Assembly (NCBI GenBank): GCA_022763105.1
Contig: JALEGK010000007.1
Coordinates: forward strand, 1 to 40,167
Source of the DNA: Rickettsiales bacterium
Lineage (GTDB): Bacteria; Pseudomonadota; Alphaproteobacteria; Rickettsiales; UBA3002
Length of the DNA: 40,167 bases
Reading direction: 5' to 3'
Shown piece after piece: positions 6,457 through 14,565 of the stretch. Both the position numbers and the translations under genes were made by a program. The notes below the pieces were generated by a model. It saw only the letters and a program-made list of their open reading frames with translations, made no database searches and was not told the DNA's origin. How positions within the stretch are numbered: the stretch's first letter is position 1; each line of letters starts with the position of its first letter.

Positions 6457-8034
6457 TTATTGCTCGCGCAGCGCGCGGTTGAATGAGTCTGAAATTGGGC
6501 TCATCAAATAAGAGAAGAGTGAACGTGAACCCGTCACGATCAATGCTTCGGTTGGCATGCCCGGAGACAGTTCAACATTATCCAGTTTCTTTAGCTGCTC
6601 TTCATCGATCTCGATACGTGCGATAAAGAAGCTGCCACCGGTACGCTCATCTTCAAAGCGGTCAGCCGATACCGTCACTACCGTGCCTTCAACTGGCGGC
6701 ACGTTACGTACTTTATATGCCAGCAGACGCACACGAGCACGCAACCCTGTGCGCACGATATCAATATCCTGTGGCTGAATTTGCGCTTCTACGATCAGCT
6801 TGTCATCGAATGGCACGATGCTCATCAGCTCTTCGTTCGGTGCAATCACCTCACCAATCGTATGTACATTCAGACCCGTTACCTGTCCGGCAATTGGTGC
6901 TTTAATCAGCACGCGATCGGTCACATCTTCGGCAGCGCGAAGCTGTTCTTCCAGATCAGATAGCTCACCTTGCGTTTCTTTCAAATCAGCGACGACCTGA
7001 TTCAGCATATCGGTTTTGAGATTGAATTTCTCGATCTTGGTTTCATTGATGCTCTGATTCGCACGTGAGATTAATGCCTGATCCCGGCCACGCTCACCAC
7101 GGATCTCAGCGAGGCGACGCTCTAGCGATAACAGACGTGTCTTAGGCGCGTTACCCGTTTTAAGCAGAAATTTCACATCGCGGATTTCTTCGCTCAGTAA
7201 TTTGATCTGACGGTCTGCTGAGGTGATTTGCTCCTTCAGACCTTTGATCTCTTCTTCAGATTGTTTGATCTTCTGATTCAGTACATCGGTTTTACCAGAG
7301 ATAGCCTCGCGACGTGTGGCAAATAATCGACGCTGGCTGTCCAGATTCGTCTGCACATCCGTATTGTCTGACTCTTTCTCTAACAGCTCTTGCGGGAAGT
7401 CGATGGTGTCCATGCCATCACGCTCCGCTTTTAGGCGCGCTTCTGCAGCTAGGGCAGCAATATATTTACCACGATATAGCTCCATGCGTGCTTTTGAAGC
7501 CGTGTCATCCAATCGCACGAGCGGCTGGCCTTCTTCCACATTTTGGCCCTCAACTACCATGATCTCTTCGATAATACCGCCTTCTAGGTGCTCAATCGTT
7601 TTCTTGTTCTGATCAAGCGACACTTTACCGCTAGCAATGGCCGCACTATCAATCGGTGCAATCACAGACCACAGACCAAAAATGCCGAAGATTGCGATGA
7701 ACATCACCATACCGAAGACAATGGCGCTGCGTGAAATATTCTCTGGCGCCTGTTCTTCTTCCAGATTGCGAGGCGCAACATAATCCGCCATCTCATCAAT
7801 GCGGTTGCTGGCTTTGGCAACCACTTCCTGGAAGCGACTAACAACCTTATCGACCTGGCGGTTGCCACTCGTGGCCGGCAGGTTCTCGGCTGAATCCGAT
7901 GCTTCTTTTCCTTGATCATCGCTCTCATCTAACGGCATGACTTCACCTTGAGCATCATCTGCTGATTCAATTGAATCATCATCGTGGGTGAAGGTTTCAT
8001 CATCTTCAGGACGTTCATTTGGTGGATTGACCAT
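6457..8034 (-). CDS. Type I secretion membrane fusion protein (HlyD/PrtE/RsaE family)
   Basis: A 525-aa periplasmic adaptor linking the inner-membrane ABC exporter to an outer-membrane TolC-type channel. It starts with an unusually long, acidic, presumably cytoplasmic segment of about 100 residues. A single membrane helix follows (about 104-126, AIVFGMVMFIAIFGIFGLW), then the lipoyl half-motif (GKVSLDQNKKTIEHLEGGII), a long coiled-coil hairpin (about 220-370), the second lipoyl half (VLIKAPIAGQVTGL), and the beta-barrel and C-terminal domain. The ATG at 8034 has AGGAG 9-10 nt upstream and sits 4 bp after the ABC gene's stop, so the two are translationally close. An in-frame start at 8070 would overlap the ABC gene. 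No outer-membrane channel gene is present in the window. Confidence 0.93.
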   Translation of the reverse strand: MVNPPNERPEDDETFTHDDDSIESADDAQGEVMPLDESDDQGKEASDSAENLPATSGNRQVDKVVSRFQEVVAKASNRIDEMADYVAPRNLEEEQAPENISRSAIVFGMVMFIAIFGIFGLWSVIAPIDSAAIASGKVSLDQNKKTIEHLEGGIIEEIMVVEGQNVEEGQPLVRLDDTASKARMELYRGKYIAALAAEARLKAERDGMDTIDFPQELLEKESDNTDVQTNLDSQRRLFATRREAISGKTDVLNQKIKQSEEEIKGLKEQITSADRQIKLLSEEIRDVKFLLKTGNAPKTRLLSLERRLAEIRGERGRDQALISRANQSINETKIEKFNLKTDMLNQVVADLKETQGELSDLEEQLRAAEDVTDRVLIKAPIAGQVTGLNVHTIGEVIAPNEELMSIVPFDDKLIVEAQIQPQDIDIVRTGLRARVRLLAYKVRNVPPVEGTVVTVSADRFEDERTGGSFFIARIEIDEEQLKKLDNVELSPGMPTEALIVTGSRSLFSYLMSPISDSFNRALREQ

Positions 8035-8038
8035 ATTA

Positions 8039-9757
8039 TTATTCTCCTGCCGCTTTGGCTGGCTTTGCACCGCCTGTATATTGTTTTAGCACTTCCTCGC
8101 GCGCGCCGAATGCTTCGATGCTTCCTGAGCGCAGGGTCATGATTTTATCAACACCGCTGACGATGGAAGGTCGGTGAGCCACCACAATATAGGTAATGCC
8201 CATTTTCTTGATATTCGCCAAAGCGCGGATCAGTGCACGTTCACCCTCGCCGTCTAGGTTGCCATTTGGCTCATCTAGCACGATAAAGCGTGGATTGCCG
8301 TAAAGCGCACGTGCAAGACCAATACGCTGGCGCTGGCCCGGTGACAGGCTCAGATTACCTTGTGAGAATTGCGTCTCATAGCCGTTTGGTAAGCGCAGAA
8401 TCATTTCATGGCAGCCCGCAAGCTTTGCGGCGTGAATCACATCAGCATCATTGGCTTGCATGTTCATACGCGCGATATTGTCTTTGATGGTGCCGTTGAA
8501 CAAATCCACATGCTGCGGCATATAGCCGACATACTGGCCGAAATCTTCACGGTTCCATTTAAAGGTCTCCACACCATCTAGGCGCAAGGCACCATGAGAT
8601 GGAGGCAAGATACCGATAATGACCTTCGCTAATGTTGATTTACCTGCAGCACTCGGGCCAATAATGCCTAAGCTCTCGCCCGCTTTGAGGGCGAAATTGA
8701 CATTTTTGATAATCGGCGCGCTACCCGGAGGCGTGTAATATAGTCCTTCTGCTACCAGATCACCTTTTGGTGCTGGTAATTCCATGGTGCCACGCAAGTT
8801 AGGCGTGGTGGTGAGTGACATATCGAGGCGGTGATAGGCTTCACGCGCTTGAATCAGGCCCTTCCATACGCCAATGGCACCCTCGAACGGTCCCAATGCG
8901 CGGCCAACCAGAATCGAGCACGCAATCATCGCACCAACGGTTAGCTCATTCTCAAGCGCCAAGGTTGCACCAATGCCAATCACCCCGATCTGAATAATCA
9001 TACGCAATGAGCGTGAAACCGATTGTATGATGTTAGCGCGGCTTGCACCTTTATAGCTTTGCTCTAAGCCCTTATTATTATGCTCCACCCAGTTATTCAA
9101 CACGTTGGGCATCATGCCCATTGCTTCAACCGCTTCTGCATTGCGGCTAGCGATGTCGGCAATTTGCATACTCTGAATCGAATTTTCCTGCGCTTTTTCT
9201 AGCGGCTTTTTGGTGGCGTACTCATTGATAAGTGCAAACAGCACCAGCATGATCGAGCCGATAACGGCCAAAAAGCCCAGAATCGGGTTAATCATATAAA
9301 TGACGATGATAAATAGTAACGACCATGGCGCATCCAGCAAGATGCCCAGCCCATTCATGATGAAGCCTTTGATGCTATTCAAATCGCGCTGATACTGGCC
9401 CGCATTAGTGTGAACAGACATGGATGATTTAACCACTGCCATGCTGAGCAGGCGTGGTGCCAACTTCGCATCCAGCCATTCGCAGATGCCTGAGAAGACG
9501 AATTGGCGGATCATGTTGAAAATACCGTAAAAGCTAAAGCCAATGATGGTGATCAGTGAAAGTACGATCAGCGTGTCATAGCTGCGGCTCGAGATCACGC
9601 GGTCGAGCACCTGTAATGAATAGATGGGCAGTAGCAGCATCAATACATTCATGCAGAAGCTAAACAGGAAGGCGTAGCCCACCGCTCTGCGACATGATTG
9701 CATTGCCTGATTTAATTCGGTCGCCGCAGCGGTTTTTGGGTGTTTGATGACTTTCAT
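8039..9757 (-). CDS. Type I secretion ABC transporter, permease/ATPase (PrtD/RsaD family)
   Basis: A 572-aa fused half-transporter that drives export of RTX-type proteins straight through both membranes. Residues 25-300 hold the six-helix membrane domain. The ATPase domain shows Walker A GPSAAGKS (367-374), a Q-loop at Gln415, the signature LSPGQ (471-475), Walker B FIVLDEP (491-497, catalytic Glu496) and the H-loop His528. There is no N-terminal C39-peptidase-like domain, as in the PrtD/AprD/HasD group rather than HlyB. It is followed 4 bp later by its membrane fusion partner. Upstream lie a separate promoter (9788-9815) and the terminator of the large RTX gene, so exporter and main substrate are adjacent but separately transcribed. 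Confidence 0.95.
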   Translation of the reverse strand: MKVIKHPKTAAATELNQAMQSCRRAVGYAFLFSFCMNVLMLLLPIYSLQVLDRVISSRSYDTLIVLSLITIIGFSFYGIFNMIRQFVFSGICEWLDAKLAPRLLSMAVVKSSMSVHTNAGQYQRDLNSIKGFIMNGLGILLDAPWSLLFIIVIYMINPILGFLAVIGSIMLVLFALINEYATKKPLEKAQENSIQSMQIADIASRNAEAVEAMGMMPNVLNNWVEHNNKGLEQSYKGASRANIIQSVSRSLRMIIQIGVIGIGATLALENELTVGAMIACSILVGRALGPFEGAIGVWKGLIQAREAYHRLDMSLTTTPNLRGTMELPAPKGDLVAEGLYYTPPGSAPIIKNVNFALKAGESLGIIGPSAAGKSTLAKVIIGILPPSHGALRLDGVETFKWNREDFGQYVGYMPQHVDLFNGTIKDNIARMNMQANDADVIHAAKLAGCHEMILRLPNGYETQFSQGNLSLSPGQRQRIGLARALYGNPRFIVLDEPNGNLDGEGERALIRALANIKKMGITYIVVAHRPSIVSGVDKIMTLRSGSIEAFGAREEVLKQYTGGAKPAKAAGE

Positions 9758-9787
9758 GTGTAATCCAGTGACTTTCTGCTTGCGTGT

Positions 9788-9815
9788 TATATAGCGTTCC
9801 GATGGCTATGTTCAA
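9788..9815 (-). promoter_or_regulatory. Predicted sigma-70 promoter for the type I secretion genes
   Basis: Read on the minus strand, TTGAAC at 9815-9810 and TATATA at 9793-9788 are separated by 16 bp, about 30 bp before the ABC transporter ATG. It lies directly downstream of the RTX gene's terminator, which supports independent transcription. Confidence 0.5.
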
Positions 9816-9845
9816 AGGGGAAAGTTGGATTTTTGCGTATTTAAT

Positions 9846-9877
9846 AAGAAAAAGGCTGGCTCTTTCGAGCCAGCCTT
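9846..9877 (-). terminator. Intrinsic terminator of the large RTX gene
   Basis: An 11-bp perfect stem (9852-9862 with 9867-9877) closes a GAAA tetraloop on the minus strand and is followed by TTTTTCTT. It begins 27 bp after the RTX stop codon. This strong terminator separates the RTX gene from the downstream secretion genes. Confidence 0.92.
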
Positions 9878-9903
9878 ATCTCTTTAGCTTCTAATCGGAG
9901 CGA

Positions 9904-12582
9904 TTAAGCAACGATATCGAAGTTAGATGCTACGAACGTACCGGTTAGGGTCGTTACGTTAGATAGTTGTACTGAACCAGCAGTCCAGTTACCATCTGCA
10001 TCGTAGTACAGGTCACCCGTAGCGCTATCAACCGCGTACGAAACAAGACCAGCAGTACCGTTTACAGAGGTAATACCTGCTAGGGTATCAACCATCACGG
10101 TGTCAGCCATTGCTACGTTAGCGTTAGCGTTTACGGCGGTAGCGGTTGCTACAGTCACGGTGTTACCCGTGGTGTATGCACCAGCAACGTCACCCAAGCT
10201 CTCATCGATCGCGTAGACATCGTTACCAGAACCAGCAACGAATGCGGTGATGATGTCGGTACCTGCGTTGGTGTTGCCACCATAATCGAAGGTATCGTCA
10301 CCTGCACCACCGGTCAGGCTATCAACGCCCAGGCCACCTTGTAGGGTGTCATCACCGGTACCACCGGTAATGGTGTCGGTAGAAGAACCACCAGTGATCG
10401 ATACGTCAGTGGTCATGTCACCAGCGTCGATGGTTTGGCCGGTACCACCGGTACCACCAGTCACCGTAGCGATGCCAGCTGCAGACGCGTTAGCACCAAG
10501 ATCGATGTTGTTCGCTGCCGTACCGAAGATCAGGCCTTCGATAGAGGTTAGGTTCTCGAAATCATCATCGGTTAGGGTTTCTGCACCACCAGTAAACTGG
10601 ATGGTATCAGAACCAGAACCACCGTTGATGGTGTCATCATCTTCTAGAAGACCTGCAGCGCTCAACGTTACTTGGTCATCACCACCATTCAGGGTAACAC
10701 CTACGTCGATTGCAGAATCTAGGGTCAGATTATCATCATCAGAACCTGTGGTTAGGAACAGATCGCTAGCAAACGTACCAGCAGAATCATCGAAGGTTAC
10801 TACGCCAGTAGCCGTAGAAGCGTCGATGGTTTCTACACCCGCGGTAGAAGCCGTAGCATCAACCGTGATACCAGCAGTACCGGTACCAGAGAATACAACT
10901 GCTTCCACGTTGGTGGTGTTAGCAAGGGTTGTACCCAGGTCGTTTGTAGCGTTGTTGTCGGTTAGTTCGATGGTATCATTACCAGCGCCACCGTCGATGG
11001 TGTCACCAGCAGCAAGTTCAGCTGAATCGAACTGGAAGGTATCTGCACCCGAACCAGAGTTCAGGTTGTCAGTACCAGCGCCAGCAACAAAGGTATCACC
11101 ATTGTTACCACCGATCAGTTGGTCATCACCGTCACCACCGGTCAGCGTACCTGCAGCGGTTGCGAACAGAGACGTTGCCAGAACCGAACCGTTAGCATCA
11201 TTGTTTTCGTTTTTAACAACGAAGTTGGTGCCGGTTAGGTCCGTTGCAAGATCAGCAAAACGAAGGCTGGTTGCGTTAGAACCATCGGTAATGGTGTTGG
11301 TTGAACGGGTGAAGGTTAGGTTTGCAGCATCGCGAGAACCATCAAGCGTAATGTTGATTTTATCTTCGGTACCGTCGAAACCAGAGATGGTTACTTGTGC
11401 TTCACCGTTGTCGATGTCGTAATTGATCACATCTACACCGGTTGCATCACCATCGCCAAGGAATAGCTTAGCGGTAGCAGCATCTGCACCGTCAACGCTA
11501 ATGGTGTCTGCACCCAAACCACCGTAAACGGTTGTTTCGAAAGCTGCACCAAGGTCAGAAACAATGCTGTCATCGCCAGCGTTAGCATAAACGATAGACT
11601 CACCAGAACCCGTGGTAATGGTGTCATCACCATCGCTGCTATCAGCGATGCCGTTACCACCATAGATGGTAGCATCACCAGCGTGAGCACCCAGGTTGAT
11701 AACATCGTTATCGGTGTTACCGAATGCAACAATTGCTGAACTACCAGCACTTGCAGCATCGATATCGATGGTGTCGTTACCGGTACCTGCATACGCGGTT
11801 ACAGATTCACCAGCATCCAGACCACCGTCTGCGTTATCGATGTTGATCAGGTCGTTACCAGCGTTTGCGTAAACAGTGGTAGAACCATCGTCACCGGTGT
11901 TGATGACATCGTCACCATCGGTGCTATCAGCGATACCGTTACCACCGAAGATGGTTACTTCACCGATCATTGCATCAGCATCAATGGTGTCATCACCAGA
12001 GTTACCATAAAGAACCGCGTTACCGGTACCAGCGCCAGTGGTGATAGAATCATCATCAGCACCGCCGAATACGGTCGTGGTGTTGCCGGTATCAGGAGCG
12101 AAGGTATCAATGATATCGTCACCTGCGTTACCGTAAATTACTTGGTTACCGGTACCACCGTGAAGCTCATCATCGCCATCATCGGTATCAACGATGCCAG
12201 AACCACCGAAGATCACAACATCACCGTCACCTGAGGTGATGGTGTCGTCGCCACCGAAACCGATGAACAGGTTGTTCTTGTCAGCCTGTGCTTCTGTAAT
12301 GGTGTCGTTGGTTGAATCATCAGTAATGGTGGTGTCATCATTGTCACCAGCTTTTACTTCTGAAGCATTCGTACCGGTGAACAGGAAGTTACCTGTATCG
12401 ATTTGGAATGGGCGGAAGCCTTCCAGAGTTACCGTGGTAGTACCATCGGTAATCGTGGTGTTAGTACCATCATCGGTAATCGTCAGAGTTGCAGCATCGA
12501 TGGTGCCGAAAGAAATTGTATCTTCATCAGCATCGAAGGCGAATGACGAGCTACCTACGAGATTAAAGTCATATGCAGTCAT
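9904..12582 (-). CDS. Large RTX / S-layer-like calcium-binding protein, type I secretion substrate
   Basis: An 892-aa secreted protein, free of cysteine and rich in Asp, Gly, Thr and Ala. Glycine-aspartate nonapeptide-like repeats (GGxGDDxI, xNAGDDxI) fill residues 105-380 and recur at 480-540, 650-665 and 735-770. Between them (about 545-730) lie Thr/Ala/Val beta-strand repeats of the kind seen in S-layer and adhesin proteins. A longer unit with a GI(A/V)D--DGDD core occurs three times, at about 124-160, 210-247 and 306-340. The C-terminus has LYYDADGN (858-865) and ends in ASNFDIVA, typical of an uncleaved type I secretion signal. There is no Sec signal peptide. A GAAGAGG ribosome site precedes the ATG. 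The gene has a long leader, its own terminator, and the exporter genes next door. A main S-layer protein like RsaA is my inference; an adhesin is the alternative. Confidence 0.88.
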   Translation of the reverse strand: MTAYDFNLVGSSSFAFDADEDTISFGTIDAATLTITDDGTNTTITDGTTTVTLEGFRPFQIDTGNFLFTGTNASEVKAGDNDDTTITDDSTNDTITEAQADKNNLFIGFGGDDTITSGDGDVVIFGGSGIVDTDDGDDELHGGTGNQVIYGNAGDDIIDTFAPDTGNTTTVFGGADDDSITTGAGTGNAVLYGNSGDDTIDADAMIGEVTIFGGNGIADSTDGDDVINTGDDGSTTVYANAGNDLINIDNADGGLDAGESVTAYAGTGNDTIDIDAASAGSSAIVAFGNTDNDVINLGAHAGDATIYGGNGIADSSDGDDTITTGSGESIVYANAGDDSIVSDLGAAFETTVYGGLGADTISVDGADAATAKLFLGDGDATGVDVINYDIDNGEAQVTISGFDGTEDKINITLDGSRDAANLTFTRSTNTITDGSNATSLRFADLATDLTGTNFVVKNENNDANGSVLATSLFATAAGTLTGGDGDDQLIGGNNGDTFVAGAGTDNLNSGSGADTFQFDSAELAAGDTIDGGAGNDTIELTDNNATNDLGTTLANTTNVEAVVFSGTGTAGITVDATASTAGVETIDASTATGVVTFDDSAGTFASDLFLTTGSDDDNLTLDSAIDVGVTLNGGDDQVTLSAAGLLEDDDTINGGSGSDTIQFTGGAETLTDDDFENLTSIEGLIFGTAANNIDLGANASAAGIATVTGGTGGTGQTIDAGDMTTDVSITGGSSTDTITGGTGDDTLQGGLGVDSLTGGAGDDTFDYGGNTNAGTDIITAFVAGSGNDVYAIDESLGDVAGAYTTGNTVTVATATAVNANANVAMADTVMVDTLAGITSVNGTAGLVSYAVDSATGDLYYDADGNWTAGSVQLSNVTTLTGTFVASNFDIVA

Positions 12583-12720
12583 GTTAAAAACCTCTTCATA
12601 GTTGTCTACATGAATAAAGCGAGTTAAGCGCAGTATTCGTACTAGTAAAGTACGTAAGCGACAGAACGACCCTTACGCACCACACCGGCACAGACATACT
12701 GCACCGCGTAATGATACCTG

Positions 12721-12754
12721 TTTAAGCCATGTGGGATAGGGGATGTCAATGTAT
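12721..12754 (-). promoter_or_regulatory. Candidate promoter for the large RTX gene
   Basis: On the minus strand a perfect TTGACA (12749-12744) stands 17 bp before a weak CTTAAA (12726-12721). A second possible -10, TATAAT, is at 12758-12753 but lacks a good -35. Either would give a 5' leader of roughly 130-160 nt before the ATG at 12582, which is plausible for an abundant surface protein with a stabilised mRNA. Confidence 0.38.
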
Positions 12755-12854
12755 TATAAAGAGGTGTGCATGGGTTTTGGGGATAACCAAGCGCTTGTTG
12801 CAGTTTTGTCACAAGGTGTGTTGCGGCTTTCTTAAATTGCCGCGTTACTGGCGG

Positions 12855-13637
12855 TTAGAGAATGTCGTTAAATGTGTGACGTGTGCGCTTAAACCACCAA
12901 TAGCCGATTCGCGCCCAAAGCGCCGCGGCAACTGTGTATGTCGCCAGCACCTCAAATTGAGGAAGCGACTGTTTAATAAGCACTAACCTTGCATTCTCAA
13001 TGATATGGGTGAGCGGATTGAGCATAATGTAGGTGCGGTATTCTGCGGGCAATTGATCGATGGAGTAGAAAATTGGGCTTAGGAAAAGCAACACCATCAC
13101 GATAAGCCCCATGAATTGAGACAGATCTCTGAGAAATACGCCAATTGATGCCAATAGCCAACCAAGCCCCAACCCCAACAAGGTGAGCGGCAACATAATG
13201 AGTGGCAACAATGCAGCATGCCAGCTGAGTGAGTAGCCCAGCAGCAGCATCGCCGCTAGCAGCACCCCTGTTTGAATCAGCCACATCCACAATGCCCCGG
13301 TGACTACTACCACTGGCAATATCCATAGAGGGAACACCACTTTGGTGATGTAATTGCGGTGTTGCAGCATGAGGGGGGCCGAACGGTTGAGAATTTCGGC
13401 TAGAAAGCTATGGAAGATGAGGCCGCTATATAGAATGATCGCGAAATTGATGGTTTGGCCGTCATGCCCTAGCTCCGGCCATTTCGCCTGAAAGACAATG
13501 CCAAACACAAAGGTGTAGACACCCAGCAACAATAGCGGATGCAGCACCGACCAGAAGCGCCCAAGCACAGAGCCTTGGTAGCGCGAGGCCAAGTCCCGCT
13601 TTAGTAGCTGCTTAAATAATACCCAATGTTGTTTCAT
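12855..13637 (-). CDS. ABC-2 type polysaccharide export permease (Wzm/KpsM/TagG family)
   Basis: A 260-aa membrane subunit of an ABC exporter for O-antigen or capsule chains. It has the family's N-terminal amphipathic LLKRDLASRYQGSVLG segment followed by FWSVLHPLLLL, six membrane helices, and the conserved late motif LSPIFYS--LP followed by NPLTHIIENAR. The ATG at 13637 begins one base after the EamA gene's stop, so the two are cotranscribed. An in-frame start at 13691 would overlap that gene by 53 bp. The usual ATPase partner (Wzt/KpsT) is not adjacent and not in the window. Together with the Wzz-like protein it suggests polysaccharide export to the surface that the RTX layer could be anchored to. 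Confidence 0.9.
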   Translation of the reverse strand: MKQHWVLFKQLLKRDLASRYQGSVLGRFWSVLHPLLLLGVYTFVFGIVFQAKWPELGHDGQTINFAIILYSGLIFHSFLAEILNRSAPLMLQHRNYITKVVFPLWILPVVVVTGALWMWLIQTGVLLAAMLLLGYSLSWHAALLPLIMLPLTLLGLGLGWLLASIGVFLRDLSQFMGLIVMVLLFLSPIFYSIDQLPAEYRTYIMLNPLTHIIENARLVLIKQSLPQFEVLATYTVAAALWARIGYWWFKRTRHTFNDIL

Positions 13638-13638
13638 C

Positions 13639-14514
13639 TTAGGCTTTCTTTCTAGATTCGCGGTACGCGATATAGGCCGTGCTCGCCACAATAACGCCCG
13701 CCCCTATCCATGTCCAGCTATCGGCGACTTCACCAAAAATCGGGTAGGCCAGCATGGCGGTGAATATCAGGCGGAAGAAGTCAAATGGCATGACCACTAC
13801 GACATCGGCATGAGTGTAGGCTTTGACCATGCATAGATGCGCGGCCGTGGAAGCCAGTGCCACGCCCAAGATATACCAGAGCTCGTCTGGTGTAGGGTGT
13901 TGCCAGTAATATAGGCCCGGTGGCAGCGACCACAGCGCCATGAAAGCCGCCATATAGAAGACGATGCGGTTTGCTGGCTCGGTATTGGTGAGCGATTTCA
14001 CCAAAATGCCGGCAATCGCCCAAAGCGATGTCGCACACAGCACCACAAAGGCGTTCCATTCTATGTCAGACGGGTCTGGGCGGATGATGATCATCGAGCC
14101 TGCAAATCCGATGAGCACGGCAATCCAGCGTCTGGGACCTGCTTTTTCGCCCAAAAACATCACCGCAAACATGGTGGTGAAAATCGGTGCGGTGAAGCTG
14201 AGGGCGGTCGCCTGATTGAGTGGCAGCGTGGTGACACAGTAAAACCACAGATGCATACCCGCCACACCAACCGTGCCGCGCCAGAAATGGCTGCTCATGC
14301 GCTCGGTCTTGAGGATCTGCGAGCCATGCTTCAGCACCCATGGCAAAAGCAGCAATACACTGAAGATATTACGTAGCAATACCACCTGCGTCGTGTGCAG
14401 CTCTTCTGCAGAGAAGCGGATAAACACATTCATGATCGAGAAGAAAAACATGCTCGCAATCATGAATCCGATCGCGATCATCGCTTTTGGAATATCTGGG
14501 GTTCGTTTTTTCAT
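13639..14514 (-). CDS. EamA/DMT-family transporter
   Basis: A 291-aa drug/metabolite transporter with ten predicted membrane helices arranged as two EamA repeats. Visible hallmarks are IRFSAEELHTTQVVLLRNIF in the first repeat, LGEKAGPRRWIAVLIGFAG at the end of it, and the second-repeat end FGEVADSWTWIGAGVIVAS. Substrate is not predictable; relatives export amino acids, nucleobases or other metabolites. I start it at the ATG at 14514. A GTG three codons upstream (14523) is in frame, but it would overlap a -10-like element. There is no Shine-Dalgarno before either start, so the message may be nearly leaderless. It is first in a two-gene unit with the Wzm-like permease and is divergent from glnD. 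Confidence 0.9.
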   Translation of the reverse strand: MKKRTPDIPKAMIAIGFMIASMFFFSIMNVFIRFSAEELHTTQVVLLRNIFSVLLLLPWVLKHGSQILKTERMSSHFWRGTVGVAGMHLWFYCVTTLPLNQATALSFTAPIFTTMFAVMFLGEKAGPRRWIAVLIGFAGSMIIIRPDPSDIEWNAFVVLCATSLWAIAGILVKSLTNTEPANRIVFYMAAFMALWSLPPGLYYWQHPTPDELWYILGVALASTAAHLCMVKAYTHADVVVVMPFDFFRLIFTAMLAYPIFGEVADSWTWIGAGVIVASTAYIAYRESRKKA

Positions 14515-14521
14515 GATATGC

Positions 14522-14529
14522 ACTATAGT
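14522..14529. promoter_or_regulatory. Possible bidirectional -10 element between the EamA gene and glnD
   Basis: The palindrome ACTATAGT presents TATAGT on both strands. On the minus strand it lies 7 bp before the EamA ATG. On the plus strand it is 37 bp before the glnD ATG. Clear -35 boxes are lacking in both directions, so this is tentative. Confidence 0.28.
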
Positions 14530-14565
14530 AGGTGCAAAGCCTATGTTGTTAGCGAAAATAGAGCA

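Noticed and set aside
10346..11422. A 358-codon open frame on the plus strand (Pro/Val/Ser-rich) inside the large RTX gene
   Set aside because: It is the antisense shadow of Asp/Gly/Thr repeat codons. The product is low-complexity, there is no ribosome site, and the minus-strand RTX protein has clear domains and a terminator. Similar shadows at 11433-11792 and 12194-12601 are dismissed for the same reason.
9904..12582. Tandem DNA repeats that could suggest a CRISPR array or minisatellite
   Set aside because: The repeats are codon-periodic and degenerate, encoding RTX nonapeptides. There are no constant repeats with unique spacers.
13781..14341. Minus-strand frames at 13781-14059 and 14066-14341 within the EamA gene
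   Set aside because: They are out-of-frame shadows. The EamA frame carries ten membrane helices and family motifs across the whole interval.
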